The translations under genes and the position numbers were made by a program. The notes under the pieces are model-generated. The model did not search any database. It was given only the letters and a program-made list of their open reading frames with translations, and was not told where the DNA came from. A stretch of 64,000 nt of DNA from Hysterangium stoloniferum (Eukaryota; Basidiomycota; Agaricomycetes; Hysterangiales; Hysterangiaceae), in contig WHVD01000014.1 in NCBI GenBank assembly GCA_015178975.1, forward strand, positions 248,001 through 312,000, given 5' to 3'. Below, piece by piece: positions 35,155-47,128 of the stretch. Positions within the stretch are counted from its first letter, which is position 1. The number at the start of each line of letters is the position of its first letter.

Positions 35155-35455
35155 CGCATGATCGAAATATAGTGTAGCTGTGCATGATTGTTACAATTGT
35201 CTTAAGTTAATTTTAGCTAAGAAATGATATGCATTTTGAATCTTTACTGTCCATTCACAAACAGGTATCCTAACTACATGTATCAAACATTAATAGCTCA
35301 GATACCTGATAATGTTCGTATGTTGAATACGTGCATCATAACAATTGACTCTGTCTGATGAGAGACTAAAAACCAAACGAATGGACTGTAGCGTGACAAT
35401 TTAGTTAGCAGCTTGAGTAATTGATATCAAATCTACCTGTTACATGACAGGTAGT
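35155..35455. repeat. Repeat S, inverted copy of 16200-16600
   Basis: CpG-richer copy directly after the proline-rich ORF. Confidence 0.6.
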
Positions 35456-35473
35456 TTACCGAGAGGTTTATTC

Positions 35474-35593
35474 AATAGGACTAGTTTCCGCCCACCTGAA
35501 ATTTAAGGACACCTGACGGTAAGCTGAAGCCAAGTCCTTCCGATCGGTCCCCATTGGCCTAACGACATCCGTCAGTTTTCTGTTCTTAACAGT
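35474..35593 (-). mobile_element. Short LTR of about 120-140 bp carrying the conserved LTR box
   Basis: On the minus strand it starts TGTTAAGAACAG and contains GGACTTGGCTTCAGCTTA. It interrupts the Copia gag relic after codons for GADMELL. Same family as 63080-63219. The far end is unclear. Confidence 0.5.
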
Positions 35594-35599
35594 AGCTCC

Positions 35600-36298
35600 A
35601 TATCAGCACCTTCTTTGGCAAATGTCTTGAAGAATTCTCGGCACTTGTTAATTACACCAATGGGCCTTTTGTCTCGAATATGTTTGATAGTGTTCACCAA
35701 ACATCAAGCACGGTAATTAATCCTCCTGTATATACCAAGTAATTATCACTTATGCGTAAGCAAATTGCTGCATAAGCCTGTTGATCTTTCCATTTCCAAT
35801 CCATAGTTGCCTACCATTCTTCTTCTGTTATATTCTTAGGGTCTGCAGCATTGGCTCTCCAGTCAATCCATCCCATAGACCTTGTTCTATTAAGATCCAC
35901 TTGAGTTTCTGTGTCCATGTGAAATAATTGTCCCCATTTAAGGGGTCAATCCTACATAATGAATTTGATTGATTAAGTGACATTGTAGGTAATTATTGTT
36001 TGATTAGAATTTCCAGTGTAAAGATATGAGCATCAAGTTCTAGAGTAGAGATATGTATATACTTGTTTTAGTTTCAGCCGGGGCCCATAACCTGTAGTCA
36101 AAAGATGATAATAATATGTTATTCAAGATGTTATTGTGTCTTTTATACTAAATAAATACTAACTAATTACTAATATTTCCAGATACAGGATATCGAGTTG
36201 CTGGCCCCACAACACAGCATTAGTGAGCTGCTGACTTGTTACACTGAAATATGATGGAGTTGTCAGGAACCTTTACTAATATTATTATTACTAATACA
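35600..36298 (-). mobile_element. 5' end of a decayed Copia element (LTR, primer site, gag)
   Basis: LTR 36093-36298 (206 bp, TGTATTAGT...TTGACTACA on the minus strand) abuts the primer site 36080-36092. Gag starts at MSLNQSNSLCRIDPLNGDNYFTW, continues with KLKWILIEQGLW, WRANAADPKNITEEEW, a stop, MDWKWKDQQAYAAICLRI and FETKGPIGVINKCREFFK, typical of the Copia gag polyprotein family. Frames are broken. The rest of the element is missing. Confidence 0.7.
36080..36092 (-). promoter_or_regulatory. Primer-binding site matching the initiator tRNA-Met anticodon arm
   Basis: The 13 bp GGGGCCCATAACC (tRNA-like sense) abut the LTR at 36093. The same 13 bp abut the LTRs at 42588 and 62131. Confidence 0.6.
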
Positions 36299-37505
36299 AT
36301 CTAACACCGATTTTCACTATTCAATTTTTTAATTGAACAATGTAATGATCCTAATATTCCTCCTTTTGATCCCCACAAGTGTTTCAATCTCAATCATGAC
36401 TCTCACATCATCAGTGACACTCTGGTGAGTAAACCTAATTGGATTCATTGTAAGCCTGGTGGCTTATGACATACTGATTACATTATCACAGAGACGCATA
36501 GTACCTTTTTAGATCAATTGTTTTACTTACCATCATCATTGTATATCATACTCGCCATTCTTGAGGACTATAGTTTGGTCCTATCAATGTCTGGACCAAT
36601 GCCAATGTAAGGCTGCATTAGACAACAGCCTTTCATTCATCTCCCCAAGTAGATTAAAGTAAAATTTAATATATCAATATGTCATATGGCCTATGTAAGA
36701 CAGTCCTTTTGGCCTTGGAGTCTCTTGGGCTTCTCTTGGTCTAATCACTTTAAGACAGTACATGTTTTCCAAATTTATAATTTTGTGCACTACAAAATTC
36801 ATACACATTGCATATTGCTTTCCTTCATGGAAAGTTGCACAATTTTGTAGTGTGCAAAATTCTAAATTTAAACATTTTATCTTAAATCCATTTATTAAAT
36901 GGCTCATTTTGATGTAGGGTAAAATCTGATTACAAAATTTATTTTTTAGCACATCACAAAGGACACCTTTAGGAATGGGATTTTAAGTACTCCTTAAATA
37001 GATACAAAATGTTACATTTTTTAGTCTTTCAAAAGTCTATTTAATTTTCAACTACTATTTCTCTTTCATGTTGTCTTAAAATGACTCATTTTATTCAGTC
37101 ATAAAATGCTGATGAAAGGTTCATTTTTTGAATATATTTTGACATGCTCAATATTGTAACTAGATATGATATTTACATGCAAACTGAATTCAGCTTAAAG
37201 CCTTTAGTTCTATTTCTGTGTGATCTAAAATGTTTATTTCAAATCAGATTTAGTACAAAACAAAACCTATCTATTAAAGTTCATCTCTTTGAGAAGGATT
37301 TTGCGGTGCTCCAAAAGGAATTCCGTAGCAATCAAATCGAAGGGCATCATACCACCTTAATTTCATAGACACTGCTGGTGTTTTGTAATTGGTCTACCAT
37401 GAGGTTCAAACGCCGCAAGTTGACCAACAGCCAAAATGAATATTCGGACATATAGCATGTTGAGAGTTTTATAAGTGCCAGCCTTGTGCAATGAGCGCAG
37501 CACAC
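36299..37505. other. AT-rich repeat DNA, no gene
   Basis: 36300-36400 is an inverted copy of 1590-1710. An antisense 92-codon frame (36952-36674) has no recognisable motif. The CpG-poor part extends to about 37280. Confidence 0.4.
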
Positions 37506-37992
37506 AGTATCTCCAGCTGCGATGGAATACTTTCTTCAAAACTCACCATTCTCACCATGCCGGAACTCAAATAACATGTCGCCCAGTCAGGTGATTTACA
37601 ATCCAAACTGAGTTGTTTCACCATATTTTTACCAGTTTTTCACTCCTTCAGGGTTTTGGCAATCTGATCATCCCATATATGCGCCTCCTCCGAGATGAAT
37701 ATTTCGTCTCCTCCGTCACCATTTATAAGCAAGACAAGTCGAAAGGGGAGCACGAATTTATTGCTGCCGAGATCGTAGGTCCACAGCAGTTCCCATCTTT
37801 CCTAGTTGTGGAGCACACACAGAAAGAAACATCTTCCCTTGATACGTACCGGACACTTTCCTCAAACAATTTCATCCCAGCGATGGACACCATTATCAGC
37901 CTCAATCAGCCCACCATCAATGAATTCGTTCGAACTAGATCCGCCCCTAGATTATATTGCCTCGTCTTCGATCCTTCTCCAGGACATAATAC

Positions 37993-38281
37993 TAAAGACG
38001 TTTAAGTATCTCAGCGAATAAACATTTGCTATATTATACAATACCTAAAGACGTTTAAGTACTATATACATAGATAAGTTTTGTTTCGTGATGAGGCAAT
38101 AAACATATCACTTACTCTCAGCGAATAAACGTCCGCTGAGAGACTCCCTAGCTATACTACAGGTATAGAAGAGTACATTCGAGAGGAGATTGAACATATG
38201 ACGCATTGTGTCTTTTCGAGACATTTTGTCTCACCTTTTTCATACGCGCGTTTACTTCTGCAATACTCATTATACCTAATA
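37993..38281 (-). repeat. 3' LTR of the Copia element
   Basis: 289 bp; the pol stop codon TAG (38276-38278) lies within its first bases. Confidence 0.9.
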
Positions 38282-41200
38282 CTCCTCCTCGAGTTTTGAA
38301 GAAGTAAGTCCTAAACGTTCTGTGTGATGGTAGTGAATGGGCGAGGAGAGTGATTTTGTCAATATATCTGCAGTCATTTGTTTAGTCGATCGATAAATAA
38401 GTTGGATAGTGCCGTTTTCAATCAAATGACGAATGAAGTGGTATTTCACTTCAATGTGTTTCATCCTTCTCAAAGCGCGCTGGTTTTGTGCGAATGCGAT
38501 AGTACCTTGATTATCTTCAAAAATTGCCATCGGTTCTTCATATATTATATTAAGTTCTTCGAGGAAATGACGCGTCCACATAATTTCGCGAGCCGCTTCT
38601 GAAAGCGCAATATACTCCGCTTCTGTGGATGAAAGGGCGACTGTTGGCTGCTTCCTCGAAGACCAAGATACTGTTCCTGAACCTAAAAAAATTGCATATC
38701 CACCTGTTGAACATCTATCCTCTTGATCTCCTGCAAAATCGGCATCTGAATATCCATGCAGACAAAGAGTTTGTCCTCCCAATCGAAGCTCGAAATCGCG
38801 AGTTGTGTATAAGTATTGCAGGATGCACTTAGCTAAGTCCCAATGCATTCTCGTGGGATTTGATGAATATTGAGATAGTTTGTTAACAGAATATGCGATT
38901 TTGGGACACGATACTGTAGCTGCAAACATCAAACTTCCAATAAGTTCGCGATAGGGCAATTTTTCAACTTCATTTCGTTCTTCTTCAGTATCTGGACGAA
39001 TAATAGAGGTGAAATCGATTCCAAGTGATGTGGGAGTTCGAATTGGCCTGGAATTTTGTACGTTGAACTTCTTCGCTATATTTTCAATATATTCCCTCTG
39101 CGATATAAATGCTGATTTCGATTCAGCATCTTGACAGATACTCGTTCCCAATATCTAATGGGCCTTGCCTTCGCTCGAAATTCCAAATCGTTCACGGAAT
39201 GCCTTTTCGAGATCTAGGAGCCGTTTTTCATCACCTACGGCAGTTGCATCATCCACCCAAAATGCAACTACAGCCCAACTTCCATCGTCCCATATTTTGA
39301 AGAATGTAGCACTGTCAAAATCGGAACAGAACCAGGTGAGTTCTTTAACCATAAAATCATACAGCGTTTTTCTCCACTCATTGCCTCCCTGTTTCGTTCC
39401 ATATAGAGCCTTCAATAACGGTAATGGTAAATTTTCCTTTCCGGGTTCTTCAAACCCCTCTGGTTGTTGAACCCAAACCTTTTATTTCATCGTCCCATGT
39501 AAGTATGCCGATTTGACATCGAATTGATGTATAGCTGAATTTGTTATTGCTCCCAGTGCCAGTAAAATTTGGAACGTTTCCCACTTCATGACTGGTGCGT
39601 ATGTTTCATTAAAATGTAATCCAGGAATTTGACTAAATCCTTTTACAACGATTCGTACTTTCCTTTTTATTAGTTTGCCATTCTTGTACGATCCACGACA
39701 CACTGTTCCAGTTTTTAAAACACGTGTCCCTGGCGGTGGTTCTTCAGGTGTGCCGAATACATTATGTTCTATCATATTCTTCCACTCCGCCTGCCTAGCT
39801 TCTTCCCAAGCTAATCCTTCATCTCCTGGCATGTTCAATGCCTCCTCTATCGTTGGATTGCCCAATGTCGAGAAAACAACCGGTACGTTAGAATCTTCCA
39901 ATTCTTTTTCTTCAACTGACAATAAACTTCGAATTCCTTCCCACACTTTACCAGATCTTGTTATTCCACGAGGATAGTCAGGTATGCTTGACACTAATTG
40001 GGATTCTTCTCTCATCGAAGTTTCCTCTTTTTCTTCAATAGGTCGAGGACGAGGCGGGATACGGATTGTGAGTCTAGGCTGAGGCTCTTTCTCAGGTTGC
40101 ATTGGAGGTACGCTATTTATATTCCTAAATTGACCTTCATCTCCATAAGGCACCGGTGATGGCAATGTCATCGCATCTTCATGGAATATCGCATCGCATA
40201 CCTTTTCGATCCTCCTCGTTCCAGGGAACCACACTAAATATCCAGATGAATACGGTTCATACCCAACCATATAACCCATCTTCGAATGTGAGTCCCACTT
40301 CTGACGTCTTTGCTTAGGAACTGCCACGCTAACTGGACTTCCGAAGATCCGCAAATGTGCTAAATACGGCTTCTCTCCCGTTATCCTTTCAATAGGTGTA
40401 TGTCCATTGTTTGCATGCGATGGACTACGATTCCTCAAATATGCCATCATTTTGACTGCAATAGACCACAAGAATTTGGGGAGTTTTGATGCGTATAGTA
40501 AGTTTCGTGCACCTTCTGCTATTTTTGTCGCATATAACATTGTTCTTGCCCCTTCAGTAATGGTGCGTATACCTCTTTCTGCAACACCATTTTGCTGCGG
40601 CGTATATGGCACCGAGGTAAATAAACCTATACCTTTCGATAACAGATAGCTTCTAAATTCCAAAATTATTAGCTCGGTTCCGTTATCCGTCATAACTCCT
40701 TGGACCCTCGTATTGAATAACGTCTCCAATTGAGTTATATATTCCTTTATTTTGCGCACTGCTTCCAGCTTGCTTGCTAATGTTTCAACCCATACAGCAT
40801 GGGAGAAGTCGTCAACAACGATAATGAAATAACGCTTTTTATCGAAACTTATCGTTTCCATAGGGCCGGCTAAATCCATATGGAGTAATTCTCCCAACTT
40901 CGTCGCTCTGGTACGTCCAGTTTTGAATGGGTTTCTGCACTGTTTACCTTCAATACATGCAATGCAGTCAGCTTCGAAACCTTCAATTTCTTCGATCTCC
41001 ATTCCGGTCGCAAAATGTCGCGCAAGATTCCTAATAGCGTTCATGCTCAAATGCCCCAAACGCTGATGCCATTTCATAATATTGCATGTCGAATTCACGG
41101 AAAACATCATAGGTACGTCTTCCAGCCTATTTTGTAATTCATCATCTGATAGATTTGTATATTCGCATACTGGCGGTGACACACAGATCGTATCCAGCTG

Positions 41201-42520
41201 GAAAGGGTATACATTACCCCTCTCATTCGCCTCAATCAGTGTACGGCCTGACGAATCGACAATTGTAGAACCAGTTTTGCTCAACATAACATGATATCCA
41301 TCCTTAAAAAACTGTGCAGGATTAAGGAGTCGCACTTTAACTTCGGGAGTCCATTCGATGTTGGGAATTTCGCCTATAAACTCCGGACCATGTTCCATAA
41401 CTTTGAAACGCAATTTTCCAATACCTCTGGCATAAATATAAGTGCCATTTGCCGTTTGAATTTTCTTCGGATTTTTGTATGCCATAAAATCGTGTAAGTC
41501 ATACATACTCGGCACATAATGTCCTGATGCTGCGGAATCCAGGAAATATTTATGTGGCACACTCTCCTTGCTCAAGAAAAATGTGGATTCGATGGCGGTA
41601 AACATTCCCCTACTTGCGACTGAGGGAGATGGCGTATTTCCAGATGAGTCGTTAATTCTATTTTGGTTCTTCCAATTTTCAGATCGCTGAGCATATCTCT
41701 GCTTTCGTTTAGGACAATCGCTTGCCCAATGCGACAAATCCCCACATTTGAAACAACCAGATTGTGGAGTACTCCTCCTGATCTGAGTTCCTTGCGGAAT
41801 GGCGGCACGACCACGACCCCTATTACGAAATGCTCCTCGCTGCGTACTGATTCCCCTCTGGGGGCAAAATGTGGAACCTTTGCCATAGCCTGGATGTATT
41901 TCTTTTCGAATCTCAACTTGACACAGTTTATTGACTACTTCTTCGACAGTATCAACGTCATAATCGATTGTCGTTGACATTATATCAAAATCCTCGGGTA
42001 GCGTACTCATGAATAGGCTGAGGTAATCAGCATTCGTGATGGCATGACCAGCCTCCAACAATTTAAGTCTGATAGAGTCCATTTGGGATTTATATTCAAT
42101 AATTCCTGTCCCATCGTAATGCATACGAACGAGTTCAGAAAGTAGCGTTGCATGACTATTGGCCAATCGCGTTCCGTAAGTGGTCTTCAAAGTTTCCCAC
42201 GCATTGACCAGATTACTATCCACCATTATAGCCACCCTGGGCTCGTCTTCAACGCGGAGCATTATCTCGCTGTAGGCCCTCTTCTTTCGAAGTTCCCAGG
42301 CCTCTTCGATCTCAAGTTCCTCCATCGTCGGAACCTTCGCATCTACGCATATAGGATCCACCAGTTCTCCAGTTACGACCTTTCATTGATTCAAAGACTC
42401 CAGCACGGTTTTCATACTCGCACTCCAAGTAAAATAATTGTCTTTGCGTAACTTCGGAAAAACTTGGTAAGCACTCCCAGTGCTTATTTCATAATTCTTA
42501 ATTTTGTCCAGGGTGATCAT
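38276..42520 (-). pseudogene. Copia gag-pol polyprotein ORF with three in-frame stops
   Basis: One continuous frame of 1415 codons from ATG 42520, interrupted only by TGA (42383-42385, codon 46), TAA (39482-39484, codon 1013) and TAG (39155-39157, codon 1122). Order: gag (DNYFTWSASMKTVLESL; MDSIRLKLLEAGHAI), zinc knuckle CFKCGDLSHWASDC, protease FLDSAASGHYV, GAG-pre-integrase (CIACIEGKQCRNPF), integrase (LLHMDLAGPM, MTDNGTEL, TPQQNGVAERGIRTITEG), reverse transcriptase (NETYAPVMKWETF, HQFDVKSAYLHG, KALYGTKQGGNEW, FWVDD in place of the usual YVDD), RNase H (GYSDADFAGD, SSTEAEYIAL, FEDNQGTIAFAQN). The integrase contains a short internal duplication (ARTMLYATKIAEGARNLLYA). No frameshifts, so inactivation is recent. 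Confidence 0.9.
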
Positions 42521-42574
42521 TTCAGCGATTAATTAGAATGGCTTGTTAATTGTTTGCTTTCAATATAAAGAGCC

Positions 42575-42587
42575 GGGGCCCATAACC
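42575..42587 (-). promoter_or_regulatory. Copia primer-binding site
   Basis: GGGGCCCATAACC (plus strand) directly abuts the 5' LTR. On the element's sense strand it is complementary to the anticodon stem-loop of initiator tRNA-Met (GGGCYCATAACCC), as expected for half-tRNA priming known from Drosophila copia. Confidence 0.65.
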
Positions 42588-42876
42588 TAAAGACGTTTAA
42601 GTATCTCAGCGAATAAACGTTCACTATATTATACAATACCTAAAGACATTTAAGTACTATATACATAGATAAGTTTTGTTTCGTGATGAGGCAATAAACA
42701 TATCACTTACTCTCAGCGAATAAACATTCGCTGAGAGATTCCCTAGCTATACTACACGTATATAAGAGTACATTCAAGAGGAGATTGAGCATATGACGCA
42801 TTGCGTCTTTTCGAGACATTTTGTCTCACCTTTTTCATACGCACATTTACTTCTGCAATACTCGTTATACCTAATA
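42588..42876 (-). repeat. 5' LTR of the Copia element
   Basis: 289 bp, TATTAGGTATAACGAG...CGTCTTTA in sense direction. Confidence 0.9.
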
Positions 42877-43224
42877 AATACATTCCCCACTGTCGACTTT
42901 TGTCATATCGTCGCCAGTATATCAGCACACCAGGAGTAAGACACTCTCCTCGGAAGTTCCTGCTATTGGTTTTCCGGAATGGTGATGAAGGTGGTCGAGG
43001 AGTGTTTCACCGTGAAGCAGGCAAGGGGTAATAAAAACGCTTCAGGGCAGTACAGAGGCATGAAGATTTTCCATCCTGATCCGGACGCAATACGCGACAC
43101 CATAACCAGCTGTGATAACAGAAGAAGTGAAGAAGGACCGTCCCTCACGTCCGTCATCGAAACGACTCTTCCATTGAGCGCAGAGCAGAGAATGGCCAGC
43201 GAGCTCATATCCTCATCCCAGTAG

Positions 43225-45090
43225 GAGGATTTATTGCGAGTCCTGTTCGACTTCTCTTCATATCCTCAAAATAAAATTACTATCCACACAGGCATCTATG
43301 AAATATTAGCTTCGTATTTAGAACCCTTCGTCGTATGAAATATTATGTTCGTATCTGGAGTTCGTAGTTGTATCGACCAGGGCACACACTGCAAAAGGAA
43401 TGTGGAAGCGTAGAGAAGTTAGTGAGTACTTCAAGCTGATTGATGTTTGTAGATCTCCTGCTGAAGCTCGTCATAATGTTTAAGTTCTTTGAGGTGATAG
43501 AGGAGCCGGGAGGAGGTTACGGGTGGGTGCCGTGGCCTAGCGGGCAGCATATGCACTATGAACAACGGATTGATGCCGGAGTAGACGTTGTGGAAAGGAT
43601 CACTGAAGATGAAATATTTGACAACTGGGGAATTGTAAGAAGCGTCACATTAGAATCGAGAGCTCTGCCAGTCCGCGGAACAGTTGACACTTCATTTTAA
43701 CATAACAGGCCAATAATGGGTGTATCAGCCTAAAGAATGACATTCCTCAGGTGACTTTTCAAGCATGTCAAAATGTAGCTTTCAGATATAAGATATGCAA
43801 AGGAATTGGCGAACCTGCGATAATGGGCTATCAGAATAATCTGATGCCCAAATCCTTCCAATGCACTTGAATTGGAGGACGATCGCAGCAACCAACATGG
43901 AGTCGTCAGTTGAGAGCTTAATTAAAGCGGCATTCGAGAAGTAATACTCGATAGCCTACTGAACTTACTGAAATAATCGGTGCTGTTCTAAAGAACGAAT
44001 AACAGAGTAACATGGCGGTAACTGGTTACAAATGGATGAGTAGTCCAATACATCTCTCATCCTTATATACCTAGTAACCCGCTTATCAATCCGGTCACAG
44101 TCTCGAGCACCTTGTAGCTCGCAAAGCCACATACACAATAGCCACAGAACCCGAGTACGGCTTGATGTATCTATCATGATCACATGGTCCGGTGGGGCCC
44201 ACAATGATTATGTAAGAGCGGGGAAACCATCTGGTCATTTCAGGGGTGTGAGGCACATCAAATTATCATCAAAAAGCGCTTCCCCGTCATTTTACTAGTT
44301 TTGCGGATTCTTTCGCCTATATTCCTCCTTTGCGTTAGGTAGTTTCGTCGTGGGAAAAGTATATAGGCCCGAACTCCCTCCTTTCTTTTCAAGGGTTTTA
44401 GCCACGATGCACATCACCTAAACACCGCACCGCCACTTCAGAGGCCAAATTGGTTTCAAAAAAAAATTCGCCAGACCCTTTCAAAACGGTTCTGAGCTTC
44501 TTCGTGTACTGTTAATATAGTGCCACACTGCCATTGTATGTACATATACTAGTTTGGAGTCAGGACAGACAACGGTGCCGATAGTAGTGTATAGAATTTG
44601 AAAACTTGCTAATTTCAAGTGAGATCCTTCGGTTCTAGGCAATACAAGTCTCATCGACGGCGATGGACGCTGCTGTGATACAAAGATGGTTATCTTGTTG
44701 AATTTTGGGAATTCGGTAAGCGAGCCGCACAAAAACTCGAACCGGCGATATTAGTAAGCAGTTATAAGTAATATAAATTCTCATCCGTTTACAATGAGTT
44801 AACCGTCACCTACCCAGACAAACGGAAAGTTATTCGGTCTAGGAACAGCACCCACGGAACCTCAACATATCTCATTATATATAGTAATTGACCAAATTGT
44901 TGACAACTCAAAAAAAAAACTCGTTTTTCTAAGTATTTCAAAAACTGCTCAAGTGCATTTGGTCCTGTTGTCAAATGGAGCATTTTCTACTAGAGGAATA
45001 CATGGAAATTTCATGTGAAACACAGCGCTAATTATTGAAGTAAATTTTTCTAAGTCAGGCTATTGTAACACCAAGTCGGAGCACGCGCCG
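43225..45090. other. No gene firmly recognised
   Basis: An 86-codon frame 43440-43700 (plus; GGGYGWVPWPSG, then acidic) could be an exon of an unknown gene. A TATA-like site with a pyrimidine tract lies near 44360-44400 but no ORF follows. Other frames are short and motif-free. Confidence 0.35.
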
Positions 45091-45094
45091 GGCC

Positions 45095-45850
45095 GGGCTA
45101 CTCAACCAAATTGCGGAGTAATCCTTCTTTTCTTGCATTTCATTCTTTCATTCTTTAAAGTTCTGGTCGGAATTATAAGAGGTTGAGACTGCGTAGTGGT
45201 TGAATCTTGGCGTGTCCGGTCGCTCCACCTTCCAAGTCGCTTGCAGCCTTGCTATGTATAATTGTGTTACTGAGGATTAAAGTCCAATTGGTGCACAAAA
45301 GAGGTTTACTGAGCTCGAATATCGTGTTATAGTGTTGTATCAAATTTCCCTTTGCAGTTGAACGCTGTTTACATGACCGTAGATATAAGCAATTCAGAAT
45401 CGCCTGAATTTTAACAGGCACGGTGTCCGTGCCTTGCATGCTAAGAATAGCCCGTAGCTAACTCGCCGTCAACGCGTGGGCTAAGTTTGTGCACGTACAC
45501 TTCACGTGCAGGGACTCACCTTCCGAGTAGCTCTAAGCCTTGCCATGTATAGGAACTAAAGCGCTATAACTCACGAGTAGACAAAAATAAAGGAGAGGCA
45601 GCAGGCACGGTGTCCATAGCTTCTCGGTGCATGTTCATAATAGGCCGTTAATTGACACCCGTACTCGAATACAGTTCGAATCGAGTCGTTACAGTAAGTC
45701 TCAGCAACTAGTCCGAGAAACACAAAATATATGGCTATGGGCCCTAACTTTTACTCCTTTACCCTATAATCGACGTGACGCCAGGGGTCCGTCCCATCTC
45801 CGAAATAGGCCATTCACAGCCCTCTCCCCTGCTTACAAGAAATAGCTAAA
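45095..45850. repeat. Direct copy of 26800-27785
   Basis: Single-unit version of the region that carries the 86-bp tandem duplication at 27370. Not CpG-depleted. Confidence 0.65.
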
Positions 45851-45944
45851 GGCTATGCTGCATCTTGGTTTGTTTTTCTTTTCTTTTCTTTTATTTACAT
45901 AGGAGCTTGAAGTATCATAATATGATCCTTAAAAACGACATTCT

Positions 45945-46060
45945 CTAGTTTATGCATGACTCCCGACTTCCTTTTCACAATACCCTTCGACACCATGGAA
46001 GTTTCTTGTCCGCTGACACACTACAAATTCACCCCCCAGCTGGTCCCTCTCTTTAGGGAT
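45945..46060 (+). pseudogene. 5' exon fragment of the local His/Cys gene family
   Basis: Encodes FTIPFDTMEVSCPLTHYKF and PLFRDI, matching the minus-strand fragment at 6412-6300 (FPISLDTREVSCPPICYKL). It is cut off before the GEHEF block. Confidence 0.55.
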
Positions 46061-46366
46061 ATACCTACGTCGTATCCTACCAGCACCTGTTACTGCCGGA
46101 CTGTATGTATGGCACTGCAAGCCAGTCACATTACAGAGTGAATCGTGACAGTACTGGGCACCACACACCAGACTGTAAATATAGAACGGCATGTCAGAAG
46201 CACCGCAGATCAGACTGTGTGCAGAAAGAATATGAAAGGGCACTTACAGATTTCCAAGGTTTTCGCCTGAAACCCTGGGATAATCTCAGGAACCGCTGTT
46301 TTCCTGCTGCCCCTTCATCAACAATAAGACGCCGAGGCCGAACTGTCTCTGGGTCCACAAACAACC

Positions 46367-46726
46367 TTGTTACGCATGGCGAAACATGCGACATGTTTTT
46401 CTCCCCCGAGTTACTATTGCCCACCAATTAGTTCCTTTGTGCTGCCAACTGAGCTGTCCAACAACTCGATCTTTAGCGAGGACGTTTGCTGGCCAGCCTG
46501 TCGACTATCCCCACTGCTGCCAACCGCGTCTGCCAGTGGTATCACTGGGGGCTCTGGGATCCCAGCTGCCACAGACGTTACAATTTCCGTCCTCGTATCC
46601 ATACTTGAGGTGCCTCTCATTACTCAGGTTGATACGAATACGCCTTGTGGAAAGGACCCAGATGTCATCATGCAAGCTCTAGTAAAGCAATTGGATGAAT
46701 TTTATAAGAATGTGAAGACGTTTTAA
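46367..46726 (+). CDS. Hypothetical ORF, 119 codons
   Basis: Open frame ending TAA at 46724-46726, Ser/Thr/Pro-rich with an acidic C-terminal helix-like end (DVIMQALVKQLDEFYKNVK). No family recognised. It could be the last exon of an unknown gene or chance; the upstream 46060-46366 region shows no clear splice-joined partner. Confidence 0.3.
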   Translation: MLRMAKHATCFSPPSYYCPPISSFVLPTELSNNSIFSEDVCWPACRLSPLLPTASASGITGGSGIPAATDVTISVLVSILEVPLITQVDTNTPCGKDPDVIMQALVKQLDEFYKNVKTF

Positions 46727-46869
46727 AAGATTGCGAATCGTCGTAAGAGAAACAAAGGCGTGGGACTCCTCCTTTCGCTCAGCTGGATGTTGAACGCTGA
46801 GTGCCGAACTACTCCGTGTGGCACTTGTCACTATTAACTCAGGGCGCTAGAAGCGCTATTGCGTTTATG

Positions 46870-47128
46870 GTGCACAATGTCTTATATAGTAAATACATTT
46901 GTCAAGAGTGTAGGCGCAAAAGTATATATATATTGGCAAACTGAATTGTAAAGTGTTTCAAACTCTATCATTCACTCTAAATAAATAGTCGTTACGAGAT
47001 GTTCTCCCAGGGTATTGAATTGTCCTTGCCGACTGACTTAATGATCCGCTTTTGCGTCCCCTATAGAAGGGTTAGATTTCCCTCTAATTCTTCAGTTTCC
47101 CCCCCAGAAGCACTTTCCTCAGACAATA
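46870..47128 (+). promoter_or_regulatory. Promoter region of the aspartic protease
   Basis: TATA-like runs at about 46884 and 46925-46937, and a closer CCCTATAGAAGGG near 47058-47070 followed by pyrimidine-rich sequence up to the start codon. The nearer site gives a leader of ordinary fungal length. Confidence 0.4.

Larger units (their letters stand above)
37993..42876 (-). mobile_element. Complete Ty1/Copia retrotransposon, 4884 bp
   Basis: LTRs 37993-38281 (3') and 42588-42876 (5') are 289 bp each and nearly identical. Exact target duplication AATAC lies at 37988-37992 and 42877-42881. A primer site at 42575-42587 abuts the 5' LTR; a purine tract GAGGAGGAG abuts the 3' LTR. One pol-type ORF spans 42520-38276. 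A solo LTR of the same family is at 12865-13144 and a decayed relative at 63220-63992. Confidence 0.92.
37522..43224 (+). pseudogene. Local His/Cys family gene split by a Copia insertion
   Basis: Exon 1 is 37522-37590, a 61-nt intron 37591-37651, and exon 2 starts at 37652. It reads YMRLLRDEYFVSSVTIYKQD, KGEHEFIAAEIVGPQQ, FLVVEHTQKETSS and MDTIISLNQPTINEF up to 37992. After the Copia element and its AATAC duplication the same frame resumes (FPTVDFCHIVASISAHQE), hits one TAA at 42937-42939, and goes on with LLGSSCYWFSGMVMKVVEECF and PDPDAIRDTITSCDNRRSEEGPSL to TAG 43222-43224. Before the insertion this was a single-stop copy of the 284-aa gene at 58373-59276. Confidence 0.75.

Noticed and set aside
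39155-39415. Independent reverse-transcriptase gene
   Set aside because: It is in the same frame as the rest of the Copia ORF and is bounded only by two nonsense codons.
43440-43700. Monocarboxylate-transporter start motif (GGGYGWV)
   Set aside because: The motif is followed by a short acidic stretch without membrane helices.
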